A stretch of 13,384 nucleotides of DNA from Lachnospiraceae bacterium UBA3866 (GTDB lineage: Bacteria; Bacillota; Clostridia; Lachnospirales; Lachnospiraceae): positions 1 to 13,384 of the forward strand of contig DGGU01000002.1 of the NCBI GenBank assembly GCA_002392345.1, in the 5' to 3' direction. The translations under genes and the position numbers were made by a program. Positions 1 through 7,870 of this stretch are shown piece after piece (the stretch's first letter is position 1; each line of letters begins with the position of its first letter). Under the pieces are notes generated by a model. The model saw nothing but the letters and a program-made list of their open reading frames with translations, was not told where the DNA came from and searched no databases.

Positions 1-1393
1 TTAATGCATCAAAGAAATCATATATAATCTCATTGAGCGGTAATTCGTACTTTAAAACCGCTCTATTTTCTTCTATATAATCTATATTTATATATATGCC
101 TCTTCTCTCTTCGCAAAGTTTCATTATGGAACCTATGTATTCTTTGGTAACCATTATCTCAGCATCAACTATAGGCTCTTCCATATGGTCTATGAGAGAT
201 GGGTCTGGCAAATTAGTTGGATTTGTAAGGACTTCCATAGTGCCATCTGTCTTATACACATGATACACAACTGATGGCGAAGTAGTGACAAGGTCAAGGT
301 CAAATTCCCTTTCAAGTCTCTCTTCTATAACATCAAGATGAAGTAGCCCTAAGAACCCGCACCTAAAGCCAAAGCCAAGTGCTACTGATGTCTCTGGCTC
401 ATAGACAAGTGATGCGTCATTTAACTGCATCTTTTCAAGTGCATCTCTAAGGTCAGGATATTTCTGACCATCACTTGGGTATAGGCCACAATACACCATA
501 GGAGTTACTTTCTTATAACCAGGAAGTGCCTTCGCCTCATCTCCAACATATGTTACAGTATCGCCAACTCTTGTATCTTTTACACTTTTTATAGATGCCG
601 TTATATATCCTACATAACCAGGATAAAGTGCATCTACTTGGATGAATTTTCCTGCGCCAAATACACCAACTTCTACAACTTCAAATGTAGCACCTGTAGC
701 AAGCATCTTTATCTTCGTGCCTTTCTTAACCACTCCATCAAATACTCTTATAAAAACTATAACGCCCTTATACGAATCATATATGGAATCAAATATAAGA
801 GCACGAAGTGGCTTCCCTTCATCGCCACTTGGAGCTTTGACATGTTTTACTATCGCTTCAAGTACATCACGAACATTTTCGCCAGTCTTTGCAGATATCC
901 TTGGAGCATTTGCACAATCTATACCTATCACATCTTCTATTTCTCTGCACACTCTATCAGGTTCTGCAGATGGAAGGTCTATCTTATTAACAACCGGGAC
1001 TATATCAAGATCATGATCAAGTGCAAGATATACATTAGCAAGAGTCTGCGCTTCTATACCTTGGGCTGCGTCAACTACAAGTATAGCTCCCTCACATGCA
1101 GCAAGAGATCTACTTACTTCATAATTAAAATCGACATGCCCAGGTGTATCAATAAGATTGAACACATACTCATCCCCATCAAGTACCTTATAAGTAACTC
1201 TAACCGTCTGTGATTTTATCGTAATGCCACGCTCTCTCTCTATGTCCATATTGTCAAGAACTTGCTCTTTCATCTCTCTTTCTGTGAGAGTTCCAGTAAG
1301 TTCAAGTATCCTATCTGCAAGAGTGCTTTTGCCGTGGTCGATATGGGCTATGATAGAAAAATTTCTAATTTTATCTTGACTTATCTTCTCCAT
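1..1393 (-). CDS. lepA: Elongation factor 4 (LepA), C-terminus cut off by the window edge
   Basis: LepA is a ribosome-bound translational GTPase that acts on stalled or mis-translocated ribosomes. I translated the minus strand from the ATG at 1393-1391 and get 464 codons with no stop up to the window edge. The family is usually about 600 residues, so roughly the last 140 are missing. All GTPase motifs are present: P-loop AHIDHGKST (16-24), a switch I region around RGITI (55-59), DTPGH (82-86), NKID (136-139) and SAK (167-169). Further on are the LepA-type stretches YPGYVGYI and GFGFRCGFLGLLHLDV. An in-frame TAA just upstream of the ATG fixes the start. There is no Shine-Dalgarno sequence at normal distance; a hairpin lies directly upstream instead. 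The gene follows pgk by 42 bases. The protein identity is secure from the motifs; the regulation is unknown. Confidence 0.97.
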   Translation of the reverse strand, partial: MEKISQDKIRNFSIIAHIDHGKSTLADRILELTGTLTEREMKEQVLDNMDIERERGITIKSQTVRVTYKVLDGDEYVFNLIDTPGHVDFNYEVSRSLAACEGAILVVDAAQGIEAQTLANVYLALDHDLDIVPVVNKIDLPSAEPDRVCREIEDVIGIDCANAPRISAKTGENVRDVLEAIVKHVKAPSGDEGKPLRALIFDSIYDSYKGVIVFIRVFDGVVKKGTKIKMLATGATFEVVEVGVFGAGKFIQVDALYPGYVGYITASIKSVKDTRVGDTVTYVGDEAKALPGYKKVTPMVYCGLYPSDGQKYPDLRDALEKMQLNDASLVYEPETSVALGFGFRCGFLGLLHLDVIEERLEREFDLDLVTTSPSVVYHVYKTDGTMEVLTNPTNLPDPSLIDHMEEPIVDAEIMVTKEYIGSIMKLCEERRGIYINIDYIEENRAVLKYELPLNEIIYDFFDAL

Positions 1394-1425
1394 AATTTAT
1401 AAAGGGGCGGATGTGAATCCGCCCC
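1394..1425 (-). terminator. Intrinsic terminator after pgk / palindromic hairpin before lepA
   Basis: A perfect 9-bp GC-rich stem (arms 1404-1412 and 1417-1425, 4-base loop) is followed on the minus strand by the U-rich tail TTTATAAATT. It starts 11 bases after the pgk stop codon and ends at the lepA start codon. It therefore looks like a rho-independent terminator for the upstream operon, or an attenuator controlling read-through into lepA. The arm GGGGCGG with a flanking TGTAG also resembles dispersed palindromes that I recall from intergenic regions of clostridial genomes. That second reading is from memory and is weaker. Confidence 0.75.
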
Positions 1426-1435
1426 TACATTTTAA

Positions 1436-2647
1436 TTATTTATCTGTTAAGCATTCGATGCCTGGAAGTGGTTCACCTTTTAAGAATTCAAGTGTCGCGC
1501 CTCCGCCTGTAGATACATGGGTCATCTTGTCAGCGAGTTTGAATTGATTGACAGCAGAAGCCGAATCACCACCGCCTACTATAGTGACAGTATCTTTAAG
1601 TAATGACATCTCTTTAGCTATACAGTATGTACCAATTGCGAATTTCTGATTCTCAAAAAGTCCAACTGGTCCATTCCAAAGTATAGTCTTAGCCTTAACC
1701 ATATACTTTAGCATATTCTTTATAGTTTCTGGACCTGCATCATAGCTTCCATAATTCTTATCAAGATGATGTAAGTCAAATGTCTTAGTTTCAATAGTTG
1801 GGTCAGTTAGAGGCTGTGGGAAATGATCTGCTGCCACACAGTCAACCGGAAGAATCAACTCCTTGCCGAGTTTCTTAGCCTTCTCAACCATCTGCATGCA
1901 GTATTCAATCTTGCTCTCATCAACAAGTGACTTTCCTGTCTCATATCCAAAGCCTTTTAAGAAGGTATATGACATACCGCCGCCAATTATAACTACATCA
2001 GATCTATCAAGAGCTTTATCTATAACTTTGAGCTTATCAGCTATCTTTGAACCACCGAGTATAGTCACGAATGGACGCTTAGGATTATCAATATAATTAC
2101 AAAGCTTATCAAGCTCAGCTTTTATAAGATATCCTCCTACAGATACTGGAACAAATTTTGATACACCATAAGTTGATGAATGAGCTCTGTGGCAAGTTCC
2201 AAACGCATCATTGACAAATACATCAGCCAGTGATGCAAGTTCTTTTGAGAATGAATCTTCATTTTTAGACTCTTCATCTCTCCATCTTGTATTTTGGAGC
2301 ATAGCAACTTGGCCATCTTTAAGTGCATTTACCTCTTTAACTACTTTATCATCTACAACTCTATCGCTGCCAATGAACTTAATAGGAAGTTTACATGCTT
2401 TAGATAAAGCCTTGCATACTGGTGCGATATCTTGTCTCTTTTCTGGTTTTCCAAGGTGTGAACAGATGACAACCCTAGCCCCATGAGTAGCAAGGTATTT
2501 TATAGTGGGAACTGAAGCTTTTATCCTCTGGTCATCACTGATTTTTCCATCATTGATAGGGACATTTAAGTCACATCTAAGTAACACTCTCTTACCTTTT
2601 ACATTGATATCTTCGATGGTCTTTTTATTAAACTTACTCTTTGCCAT
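1436..2647 (-). CDS. pgk: Phosphoglycerate kinase
   Basis: Phosphoglycerate kinase catalyses 1,3-bisphosphoglycerate + ADP to 3-phosphoglycerate + ATP, the first ATP-yielding step of glycolysis, in the cytosol. The 403-residue product has the usual length. Visible motifs are the substrate-binding RCDLNVP near residue 24, the SHLGKPE loop, VNDAFGTCHRAHSS, the hinge segment LGGSKIADK, and the C-terminal nucleotide-binding GGGDSASAV and THVSTGGGATLEFL. The segment after SHLGKPE is slightly shorter than in many bacterial enzymes. The ATG is well supported by AAGGAG at 2654-2659 with a 6-base spacer. It follows gap by only 14 bases, so the two enzymes that turn glyceraldehyde-3-phosphate into 3-phosphoglycerate are co-transcribed. 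A hairpin terminator follows. Confidence 0.98.
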   Translation of the reverse strand: MAKSKFNKKTIEDINVKGKRVLLRCDLNVPINDGKISDDQRIKASVPTIKYLATHGARVVICSHLGKPEKRQDIAPVCKALSKACKLPIKFIGSDRVVDDKVVKEVNALKDGQVAMLQNTRWRDEESKNEDSFSKELASLADVFVNDAFGTCHRAHSSTYGVSKFVPVSVGGYLIKAELDKLCNYIDNPKRPFVTILGGSKIADKLKVIDKALDRSDVVIIGGGMSYTFLKGFGYETGKSLVDESKIEYCMQMVEKAKKLGKELILPVDCVAADHFPQPLTDPTIETKTFDLHHLDKNYGSYDAGPETIKNMLKYMVKAKTILWNGPVGLFENQKFAIGTYCIAKEMSLLKDTVTIVGGGDSASAVNQFKLADKMTHVSTGGGATLEFLKGEPLPGIECLTDK

Positions 2648-2661
2648 GATATACTCCTTAA

Positions 2662-3681
2662 TTACTTTATAAGATTTGCAAAATATTTTCCTGTTCTTAT
2701 CATCTGAGATGTATAAGAATTCTCATTATCATACCATGCGACAGTCATAACCTCATAGAGATTATCGTCGATCTTATTGACCATAGTCTGAGTAGCATCA
2801 AAAAGTGATCCATAAGTCATACCTACTATATCACTTGATACAAGTTCATCAGTAGTATATCCGAAACTTTCATTAGATGCTTTCTTCATAACTTCATTGA
2901 TCTTCTCTTTAGTGATATCTTTTCCTTCTACTACAGAGAAAAGCATAGTAGTTGATCCTGTAGGAGTAGGAACTCTTTGTGCAGAGCCTATAAGCTTGCC
3001 ATTTAACTCTGGTATAACTAATCCTATGGCTTTAGCTGCACCAGTTGAATTAGGAACGATATTGATAGCTGCAGCACGAGAACGACGAAGGTCGCCTTTT
3101 TTATGTGGTCCATCAAGGAGCATCTGATCAGGAGTATATGCGTGTATAGTAGACATGATACCTGACTTTATAGGATATGCTTCATTGAGAGCCTTAGCCA
3201 TAGGTGCAAGACAATTAGTTGTACAAGATGCAGCTGATATAATCTGATCGTCTTTAGAAAGTATAGTGTGATTGACATTATACACGATAGTCTTTAAGTC
3301 ATTACCTGCAGGAGCATTGATAACTACATGTTTTGCTCCAGCATTGATATGAGCCATTGCCTTATCCTTACTTGTATATACACCAGAGCACTCAAATACA
3401 ACATCTACATCAAGAGCTTTCCAAGGAAGATTGTTGGCATCTTTCTCCTTATAAATCTTTATAGTAGTGCCCTTTACAGTTATACTATCTTCACTTGCAC
3501 TCACCTCGTTCGCGTATTTGTAGCGACCTTGAGTTGAATCATACTTTAAAAGATGAGCGAGTGTTGCAGGTTCAGTTAAATCATTAATAGCAACCACCTC
3601 AAATTCTTTGTCGTCAAATATCTGACGAAATGCGAGACGCCCAATACGTCCAAATCCATTCATAGCAACTTTTACAGCCAT
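2662..3681 (-). CDS. gap: Glyceraldehyde-3-phosphate dehydrogenase, type I
   Basis: GAPDH oxidises glyceraldehyde-3-phosphate with NAD+ and inorganic phosphate to 1,3-bisphosphoglycerate in glycolysis. The 339-residue protein begins AVKVAMNGFGRIGR, the Rossmann NAD-binding loop. It carries INDL (Asp34), which suggests NAD+ rather than NADP+, the active-site SCTTNC with Cys153, His180 in the HAYTPDQ segment, and the substrate-loop residues GDLRRSRAAA. The frame can be opened 15 bases earlier at a TTG (3696). I chose the ATG at 3681 because GGAGG (3690-3694) sits 8 bases upstream, and the longer version would translate through that ribosome-binding site. It lies 21 bases after the Na/Pi symporter gene and 14 bases before pgk. 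Confidence 0.98.
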   Translation of the reverse strand: MAVKVAMNGFGRIGRLAFRQIFDDKEFEVVAINDLTEPATLAHLLKYDSTQGRYKYANEVSASEDSITVKGTTIKIYKEKDANNLPWKALDVDVVFECSGVYTSKDKAMAHINAGAKHVVINAPAGNDLKTIVYNVNHTILSKDDQIISAASCTTNCLAPMAKALNEAYPIKSGIMSTIHAYTPDQMLLDGPHKKGDLRRSRAAAINIVPNSTGAAKAIGLVIPELNGKLIGSAQRVPTPTGSTTMLFSVVEGKDITKEKINEVMKKASNESFGYTTDELVSSDIVGMTYGSLFDATQTMVNKIDDNLYEVMTVAWYDNENSYTSQMIRTGKYFANLIK

Positions 3682-3702
3682 ATTTTTTTCCTCCAATTTA
3701 TA

Positions 3703-5400
3703 TTAATATTTCTTATTAAGAACTACTCTACTACTATTTTCTGCTTCCGCATAATCAGCAAGATTATTGGCATGATCAGTAACTCTTTCAAGATTGCCTA
3801 TGACATCTAAGAATACGATGCCTGCCATTGTATTGCAATCACCACTACTCATACGCTTTATATGATTAGCTCTATATACATCTTCAAGATCATCGACCTC
3901 TGCTTCGCAATCTCTTACATTTTTGATAGCATCAACACTTCTATTTTGTACACAAGTGATAGCGCTCTCTACTGATCTAAGAGTGATGTCGACTATATTT
4001 TCCATCTCTTTCTTTCCTGTGTCAGAAAATACAACTTCATACCTAAGCATCTGATCTGCATTTTCTGATATATTTTCAGCATGATCACCTATTCTCTCTA
4101 TATCACTACAGATTGACATAAGATGCTCTACTTCCATATGTTCTTGCTCATTTAGACTTAGATTATTGATCTTGGCAAGATACTCTACAAATATATTGGT
4201 AGTCTTATCAATCTGCTCTTCATGAGTCACTACATCTCTTATAAGTTCTTCATTCTTGTCTCCAATTATGAGATTCGTTGCTCTCCTTAGGTTCTTCAAA
4301 GTATAGTTAGCATAGAATATAATTTCATTCCTTACAGTCGATATAGCAAGTGCAGGCTGGGCAAGTATACGTTCATCAAGTATCACCTGAGTCTTCTCTG
4401 AAAGGTTAAATTCTTCTTCGGACTCATCCCCATCAGGTATAATCTTTTTTGTAATATCCACCATCAGATTAGAGAATGGCAAAAGTATAAGGGTATTAGC
4501 AAGATTAAAACCTGTGTGGAAAAGTGATATCTCAAAAAGTGTAATGCGAGTCGCAAGGAAATCTTTTAACCAAGGATATAATACAAGCACAACTATAGAA
4601 AATATAAGTCCACCAAGCACATTGAAAAGTAAATGAAGAAGTGCCGTCCTCTTACCATTCTTGCCACTATTCGTTGATGAGATGATAGTAGTAACACAGG
4701 TTCCAACGTTTTGTCCTACTGTTATGAAGCATGCTGCACTTTTTGATACAGAACCTGCAAGAGCAAGAGTCTGAAGTATCGATACTGACGCAGTGGAACT
4801 TGAAAGTATCACAGTCACCACCATACCAGCGATTATAGCAAGTATAGGTGTCTTTCCAAGAACTTCAAATGCATCTACAAAAACTTTAGATTTGGCATAA
4901 GGCGATACACCAGTAGACATAAGTGTTAAGCCTATAAAGAGAAGTCCTACTCCCACAAATATATTGGCAGTCGTTTTAGTCTTTTCTTTTTTAGTAAATA
5001 CGACTATAAGGCTACTTATACCGAAAATAATTGGTGCAAAGAAATCTGGTTTAAAGATCTCAACAACTGATCCAAGTTCTGCAAGTGCGACGAGCCATGC
5101 AGTAACTGTAGTACCGATATTAGCGCCCATGATGACACCGACTGCATCATTAAGTTTCATGATTCCAGCATTGACAAATCCAACTACCATGACTGTTGTT
5201 GCTGCACTACTATGTACTACAACTGTAACCAACGCTCCAACTATAATCGCAGTAAATTTATTGGCTGTAAGAACTTTTAAAACATTTGCAAGTTTTGGTC
5301 CAGCAACTTTCTGAAGTCCGTCTGACATGATCTTCATGCCATAGAGGAACATTCCTACTCCGCCAATAAATGTAAATATATTCCTAAAATGTTCTATCAT
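3703..5400 (-). CDS. Na+/phosphate symporter with C-terminal PhoU-like domain
   Basis: This is a membrane protein of the type II Na/Pi cotransporter family (NptA/YjbB-like), importing or exporting inorganic phosphate with sodium. In its 565 residues I see two inverted-repeat transport modules. Module 1 (about 10-150) has HSSAATTVMVVGFVNAG (63-79) and GANIGTT (92-98). Module 2 (about 185-315) has SSSTASVSILQTLALAG (200-216) and GQNVGTCVT (229-237). A soluble helical PhoU-like region (about 345-555) follows, including EHLMSICSDIERIGDHAENI and a second repeat with LERVTDHANNLADYA. The family's QSSSA motif is changed in both modules. The ATG overlaps the TGA of mrp (ATGA, 4 bases), and GGAG within the end of mrp serves as its ribosome-binding site, so translation is probably coupled. 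gap follows after 21 bases. Confidence 0.93.
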   Translation of the reverse strand: MIEHFRNIFTFIGGVGMFLYGMKIMSDGLQKVAGPKLANVLKVLTANKFTAIIVGALVTVVVHSSAATTVMVVGFVNAGIMKLNDAVGVIMGANIGTTVTAWLVALAELGSVVEIFKPDFFAPIIFGISSLIVVFTKKEKTKTTANIFVGVGLLFIGLTLMSTGVSPYAKSKVFVDAFEVLGKTPILAIIAGMVVTVILSSSTASVSILQTLALAGSVSKSAACFITVGQNVGTCVTTIISSTNSGKNGKRTALLHLLFNVLGGLIFSIVVLVLYPWLKDFLATRITLFEISLFHTGFNLANTLILLPFSNLMVDITKKIIPDGDESEEEFNLSEKTQVILDERILAQPALAISTVRNEIIFYANYTLKNLRRATNLIIGDKNEELIRDVVTHEEQIDKTTNIFVEYLAKINNLSLNEQEHMEVEHLMSICSDIERIGDHAENISENADQMLRYEVVFSDTGKKEMENIVDITLRSVESAITCVQNRSVDAIKNVRDCEAEVDDLEDVYRANHIKRMSSGDCNTMAGIVFLDVIGNLERVTDHANNLADYAEAENSSRVVLNKKY

Positions 5401-6230
5401 CTAATAAGCTCCGCTAATTTTTCTACGGTATCATCAAGTTCTACCATATCTATATCTTCTATCATACCTTCGTCAACCATCTTCGCATATTCAACTCGCA
5501 TAGGAAGTTTTGCAAGAGCGATCGTATCATTATCATCTACAACTTCATCTATCTTACTCTTACCAAATATTTCTATCCTCTCACTACAACTTGGGCAGAC
5601 AACATAAGACATATTTTCTATAACACCGAAAATTTTAATATCCATCTTGTGTGCCATGTTGATTGACTTACTTACTATCATCGACACAAGGTCTTGTGGT
5701 GAAGTAACTATGATAACTTCATCTATAGGTATAGATTGGTATACAGTGAGTGGTACGTCACCTGTCCCGGGTGGCATATCAATAAAAAGAAAATCAAGTT
5801 CTCCCCAATTTGTCTCTTGATAGAACTGCTGTATAACACCTGATATAAGTGAGCCTCTAAATATTATAGGCTCAGTATCTTCCTCAAGCAAAAGATTGGA
5901 TGACATAATCTTGATGCCAAGTCTTGACTCTTTAGGCACCATGATATTATTTTCATCAGCTACGATATTCTTTTCTATAATTCCAAAACTTTTAGGGATA
6001 GATGGTCCTAAGATATCTGCATCAAGGATTCCCACTTTAAAACCCTTCTTCTGTAGACTCGATGCTAGAATTGATGTGACAAATGATTTACCGACTCCAC
6101 CCTTTCCAGATGAAACGCCAATTATCTTTTTGACCTTACAAGAATTTGCAAGTTTGAGTTTTGCTATATTAGTCTCCTTGCTACCGCAAGAAGCACTACA
6201 AGTATCACAATTATGTGTGCACTCGCTCAT
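5397..6230 (-). CDS. mrp: Mrp/NBP35-family iron-sulfur cluster carrier ATPase
   Basis: This is a cytosolic P-loop ATPase (ApbC/Mrp/Nbp35 family) that binds a [4Fe-4S] cluster and hands it to apo-proteins. The 277-residue product shows the deviant Walker A GKGGVGKS (42-49), the switch segment DADILGPSIPK (70-80), DMPPGTGD (151-158) and the cluster-binding CPSC pair (Cys212, Cys215). It also has an N-terminal four-cysteine motif, Cys4, Cys8, Cys11 and Cys15, as in Nbp35-type members. I start it at the ATG at 6230, which follows a GGGGAGGG site by 5 bases. A TTG at 6245 in the same frame lies upstream of that site and is unlikely. It is the first gene of the operon and its stop overlaps the symporter start. 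Confidence 0.94.
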   Translation of the reverse strand: MSECTHNCDTCSASCGSKETNIAKLKLANSCKVKKIIGVSSGKGGVGKSFVTSILASSLQKKGFKVGILDADILGPSIPKSFGIIEKNIVADENNIMVPKESRLGIKIMSSNLLLEEDTEPIIFRGSLISGVIQQFYQETNWGELDFLFIDMPPGTGDVPLTVYQSIPIDEVIIVTSPQDLVSMIVSKSINMAHKMDIKIFGVIENMSYVVCPSCSERIEIFGKSKIDEVVDDNDTIALAKLPMRVEYAKMVDEGMIEDIDMVELDDTVEKLAELIR

Positions 6231-6259
6231 ACATACCCTCCCCAAAAACTCTACAAATA

Positions 6260-6288
6260 ATTATACTATATAAAAAAACATTTTACAA
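6260..6288 (-). promoter_or_regulatory. Sigma-A-like promoter of the mrp-symporter-gap-pgk operon
   Basis: Read on the minus strand: -35 TTGTAA (6283-6288), a 17-base spacer and a perfect -10 TATAAT (6260-6265). This predicts a start site near 6253 and a leader of about 22 bases containing the GGGGAGGG ribosome-binding site of mrp. No other convincing promoter is visible before pgk. Confidence 0.8.
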
Positions 6289-6310
6289 CATTAAAAATTT
6301 ATGGTAAAAT
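6282..6310 (+). promoter_or_regulatory. Sigma-A-like promoter of the lysR-phosphoribosyltransferase operon
   Basis: Plus strand: -35 TTTACA (6282-6287), a 17-base spacer and -10 TAAAAT (6305-6310). The predicted start is near 6317. Its -35 element shares five base pairs with the -35 element of the opposing mrp promoter, so the two polymerases cannot occupy their sites at the same time. Confidence 0.65.
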
Positions 6311-6319
6311 AAATAATGC

Positions 6320-6362
6320 TGTGTACATGGTCTATAAGTCGCTTTAATTTTAAATGTACACA
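6320..6362. promoter_or_regulatory. Inverted repeat in the lysR leader, candidate operator or leader hairpin
   Basis: TGTGTACAT (6320-6328) and its exact complement ATGTACACA (6354-6362) are separated by 25 bases. Each arm also contains the palindrome TGTACA. The right arm ends 2 bases before the GGAGG of lysR (6365-6369), and the left arm starts at the predicted transcription start. It may be a paired binding site for the LysR protein (autoregulation), or an RNA stem that places the ribosome-binding site at its base. Confidence 0.55.
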
Positions 6363-6374
6363 ATGGAGGCAATT

Positions 6375-7283
6375 ATGCAACAGTCATTAACCCAATATAA
6401 GACTTTTTATGAAGTTGCAAAGTCTGAAAATGTATCAAAAGCGTCAAGAATTCTATTAATTTCACAACCAGCGGTATCAAAATCTATCAAAAAACTCGAA
6501 GATTCCCTTGGAGTTAAGCTTTTTGACAGGACTACCGTAGGCCTTAATCTCACTGCGGAAGGGAAGCTCTTATACGAAAGCCTAACTACTGCATTTAACC
6601 ACATCAATGATGTAGAGCTAAAGTTAAAGACTTTTAGCAATATTAATTTTGGCCATATAAGAATTGGCGCATCACAAAGTCTTATAAAACACATGCTTAT
6701 GTCATATATAAGTATATATGCAAGAGAATATCCTAACATAAGACTTTCTGTCACAACTATGCACACTAACAAATGTTTTGAGAAGCTCACAGAAAAAAAA
6801 ATAGATCTTGCTTTTTTACATAAAAATAGTATCAATTATAAAGAGATAGAGTATGTATCTCTACTTGATATACACTACTGCTTCGTTGCATCTAAAGAAT
6901 ATATATCATACTTCTCAAAAGTATTTAAAGGAGATCCTGATTATTTTGCTAATGGCAATATACTACTTCTTGATAAGAAGAATACTACTCGTGAATATAT
7001 AGATAAGATTTTCGAAGTCAACAAGATAATTCCAAGGCAGATAATGGAAGTCAACAATACTGAGACTATGATTGACTTTGCAAAAAACGGTGTCGGTATA
7101 GCATGTGTGGTTGAAGAATTCGTTCAAGATGAGCTTGACAGCAAGCAATTAGTAAAGCTTCCTATAAAATTCAAGATTCCAAAATATTCAGTTGGCTATG
7201 CATATAACAAAACAAATATCAGCAAAGAACTTTCTGATTTTCTTTCTGTTATAAACGCTGGCAAGAAACAAAATATAAAATAA
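6375..7283 (+). CDS. LysR-type transcriptional regulator
   Basis: This is a DNA-binding regulator of 302 residues, the normal LysR length. The N-terminal winged helix-turn-helix (about 4-62) has the typical pattern, with LTQYKTFYEVAKSENVSKAS followed by the recognition helix SQPAVSKSIKKLE (30-42) and LFDRTTVGLNLTAEG. The rest is the periplasmic-binding-protein-like effector domain, with GHIRIGAS (93-100) as its first strand and a C-terminal NGVGIACV. The ATG at 6375 is chosen because GGAGG (6365-6369) precedes it by 5 bases. An in-frame ATG at 6354 lies inside the inverted repeat and upstream of that site. It is divergent from mrp and 16 bases before the phosphoribosyltransferase, so that gene and itself are the likely targets. 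The effector is not evident from the sequence. Confidence 0.95.
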   Translation: MQQSLTQYKTFYEVAKSENVSKASRILLISQPAVSKSIKKLEDSLGVKLFDRTTVGLNLTAEGKLLYESLTTAFNHINDVELKLKTFSNINFGHIRIGASQSLIKHMLMSYISIYAREYPNIRLSVTTMHTNKCFEKLTEKKIDLAFLHKNSINYKEIEYVSLLDIHYCFVASKEYISYFSKVFKGDPDYFANGNILLLDKKNTTREYIDKIFEVNKIIPRQIMEVNNTETMIDFAKNGVGIACVVEEFVQDELDSKQLVKLPIKFKIPKYSVGYAYNKTNISKELSDFLSVINAGKKQNIK

Positions 7284-7299
7284 CATATGGGGGTATCTT

Positions 7300-7848
7300 A
7301 TGAATAAGTATCATAATGTAAAGTTTTCTGGCGAAGAGTTTGCTCTTCCAAAAGCAGGTATAGGCGATAATAAATATGTAGCAGTATTTGACCCATACTC
7401 TAATGTCAAGATGAGTAGAGCTGCAGCAAATGATCTCTATAATAAGATTAAAGAAAAGGGGCTTGATAAAGTAGATGTAGTAATCTCAGCCGAAGTTAAA
7501 GGCGCAGCTATCGCGCAACGTGTAGCAGACCTTTGCAATACTGACCTTCTTATATTCAGAAAGAAAATCAAAATCAATTTTGAAGAGCCAGTTATAGCTC
7601 ATGTTAAGACTTTCACATCTGGCACCAATCAACTTTTCATAGATAAGAAAGATCTTATGCGGTATTCTGGTAAAACTGCTCTCTTCGTAGACGATGTCAT
7701 ATCTACAGGTTCTACTATCAATGCCATAAAAGATGTCTTAAAAGAATATAACATCAATGTCAAAGCTTACTGCTGTGTGTTTAAAGAATCAGATGATGTT
7801 CATGATGAACTTGTATATGTCGACACATTACCTATATTCACAGATTAA
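7300..7848 (+). CDS. Adenine/xanthine-type phosphoribosyltransferase
   Basis: This is a PRPP-dependent transferase of the type I fold, which would convert a nucleobase plus PRPP to a nucleotide (purine salvage), or bind PRPP in a regulatory role. The 182-residue product shows the PRPP-binding loop FVDDVISTGSTI (129-140), the pyrophosphate loop AEVKGAAIA (64-72), the FRKK segment (86-89) and a hood segment FTSGTNQLFID (105-115) as in adenine and xanthine phosphoribosyltransferases. I cannot fix the base specificity; a purine base is the best guess. It lies 16 bases after lysR with a weak GGGGG ribosome-binding site (7289-7293) and ends at a shared terminator. It has no fused DNA-binding domain, so it is not a PurR-type repressor. 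Confidence 0.88.
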   Translation: MNKYHNVKFSGEEFALPKAGIGDNKYVAVFDPYSNVKMSRAAANDLYNKIKEKGLDKVDVVISAEVKGAAIAQRVADLCNTDLLIFRKKIKINFEEPVIAHVKTFTSGTNQLFIDKKDLMRYSGKTALFVDDVISTGSTINAIKDVLKEYNINVKAYCCVFKESDDVHDELVYVDTLPIFTD

Positions 7849-7870
7849 AAAATCATAAAACTTTCTAATA

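Noticed and set aside
638..1213. Long open frames on the plus strand inside lepA
   Set aside because: They run opposite to a clearly conserved GTPase, lack ribosome-binding sites and show no recognisable protein features.
3682..3696. Upstream TTG start for GAPDH
   Set aside because: It would translate through the GGAGG site that serves the ATG at 3681, and homologues begin at the equivalent of that ATG.
6231..6245. Upstream TTG start for Mrp
   Set aside because: It lies before the GGGGAGGG site, whereas the ATG at 6230 is correctly spaced from it.
6317..6370. Purine riboswitch in the lysR leader, suggested by the phosphoribosyltransferase downstream
   Set aside because: The leader is too short for the three-helix fold, and I see only one stem and none of the conserved junction bases.
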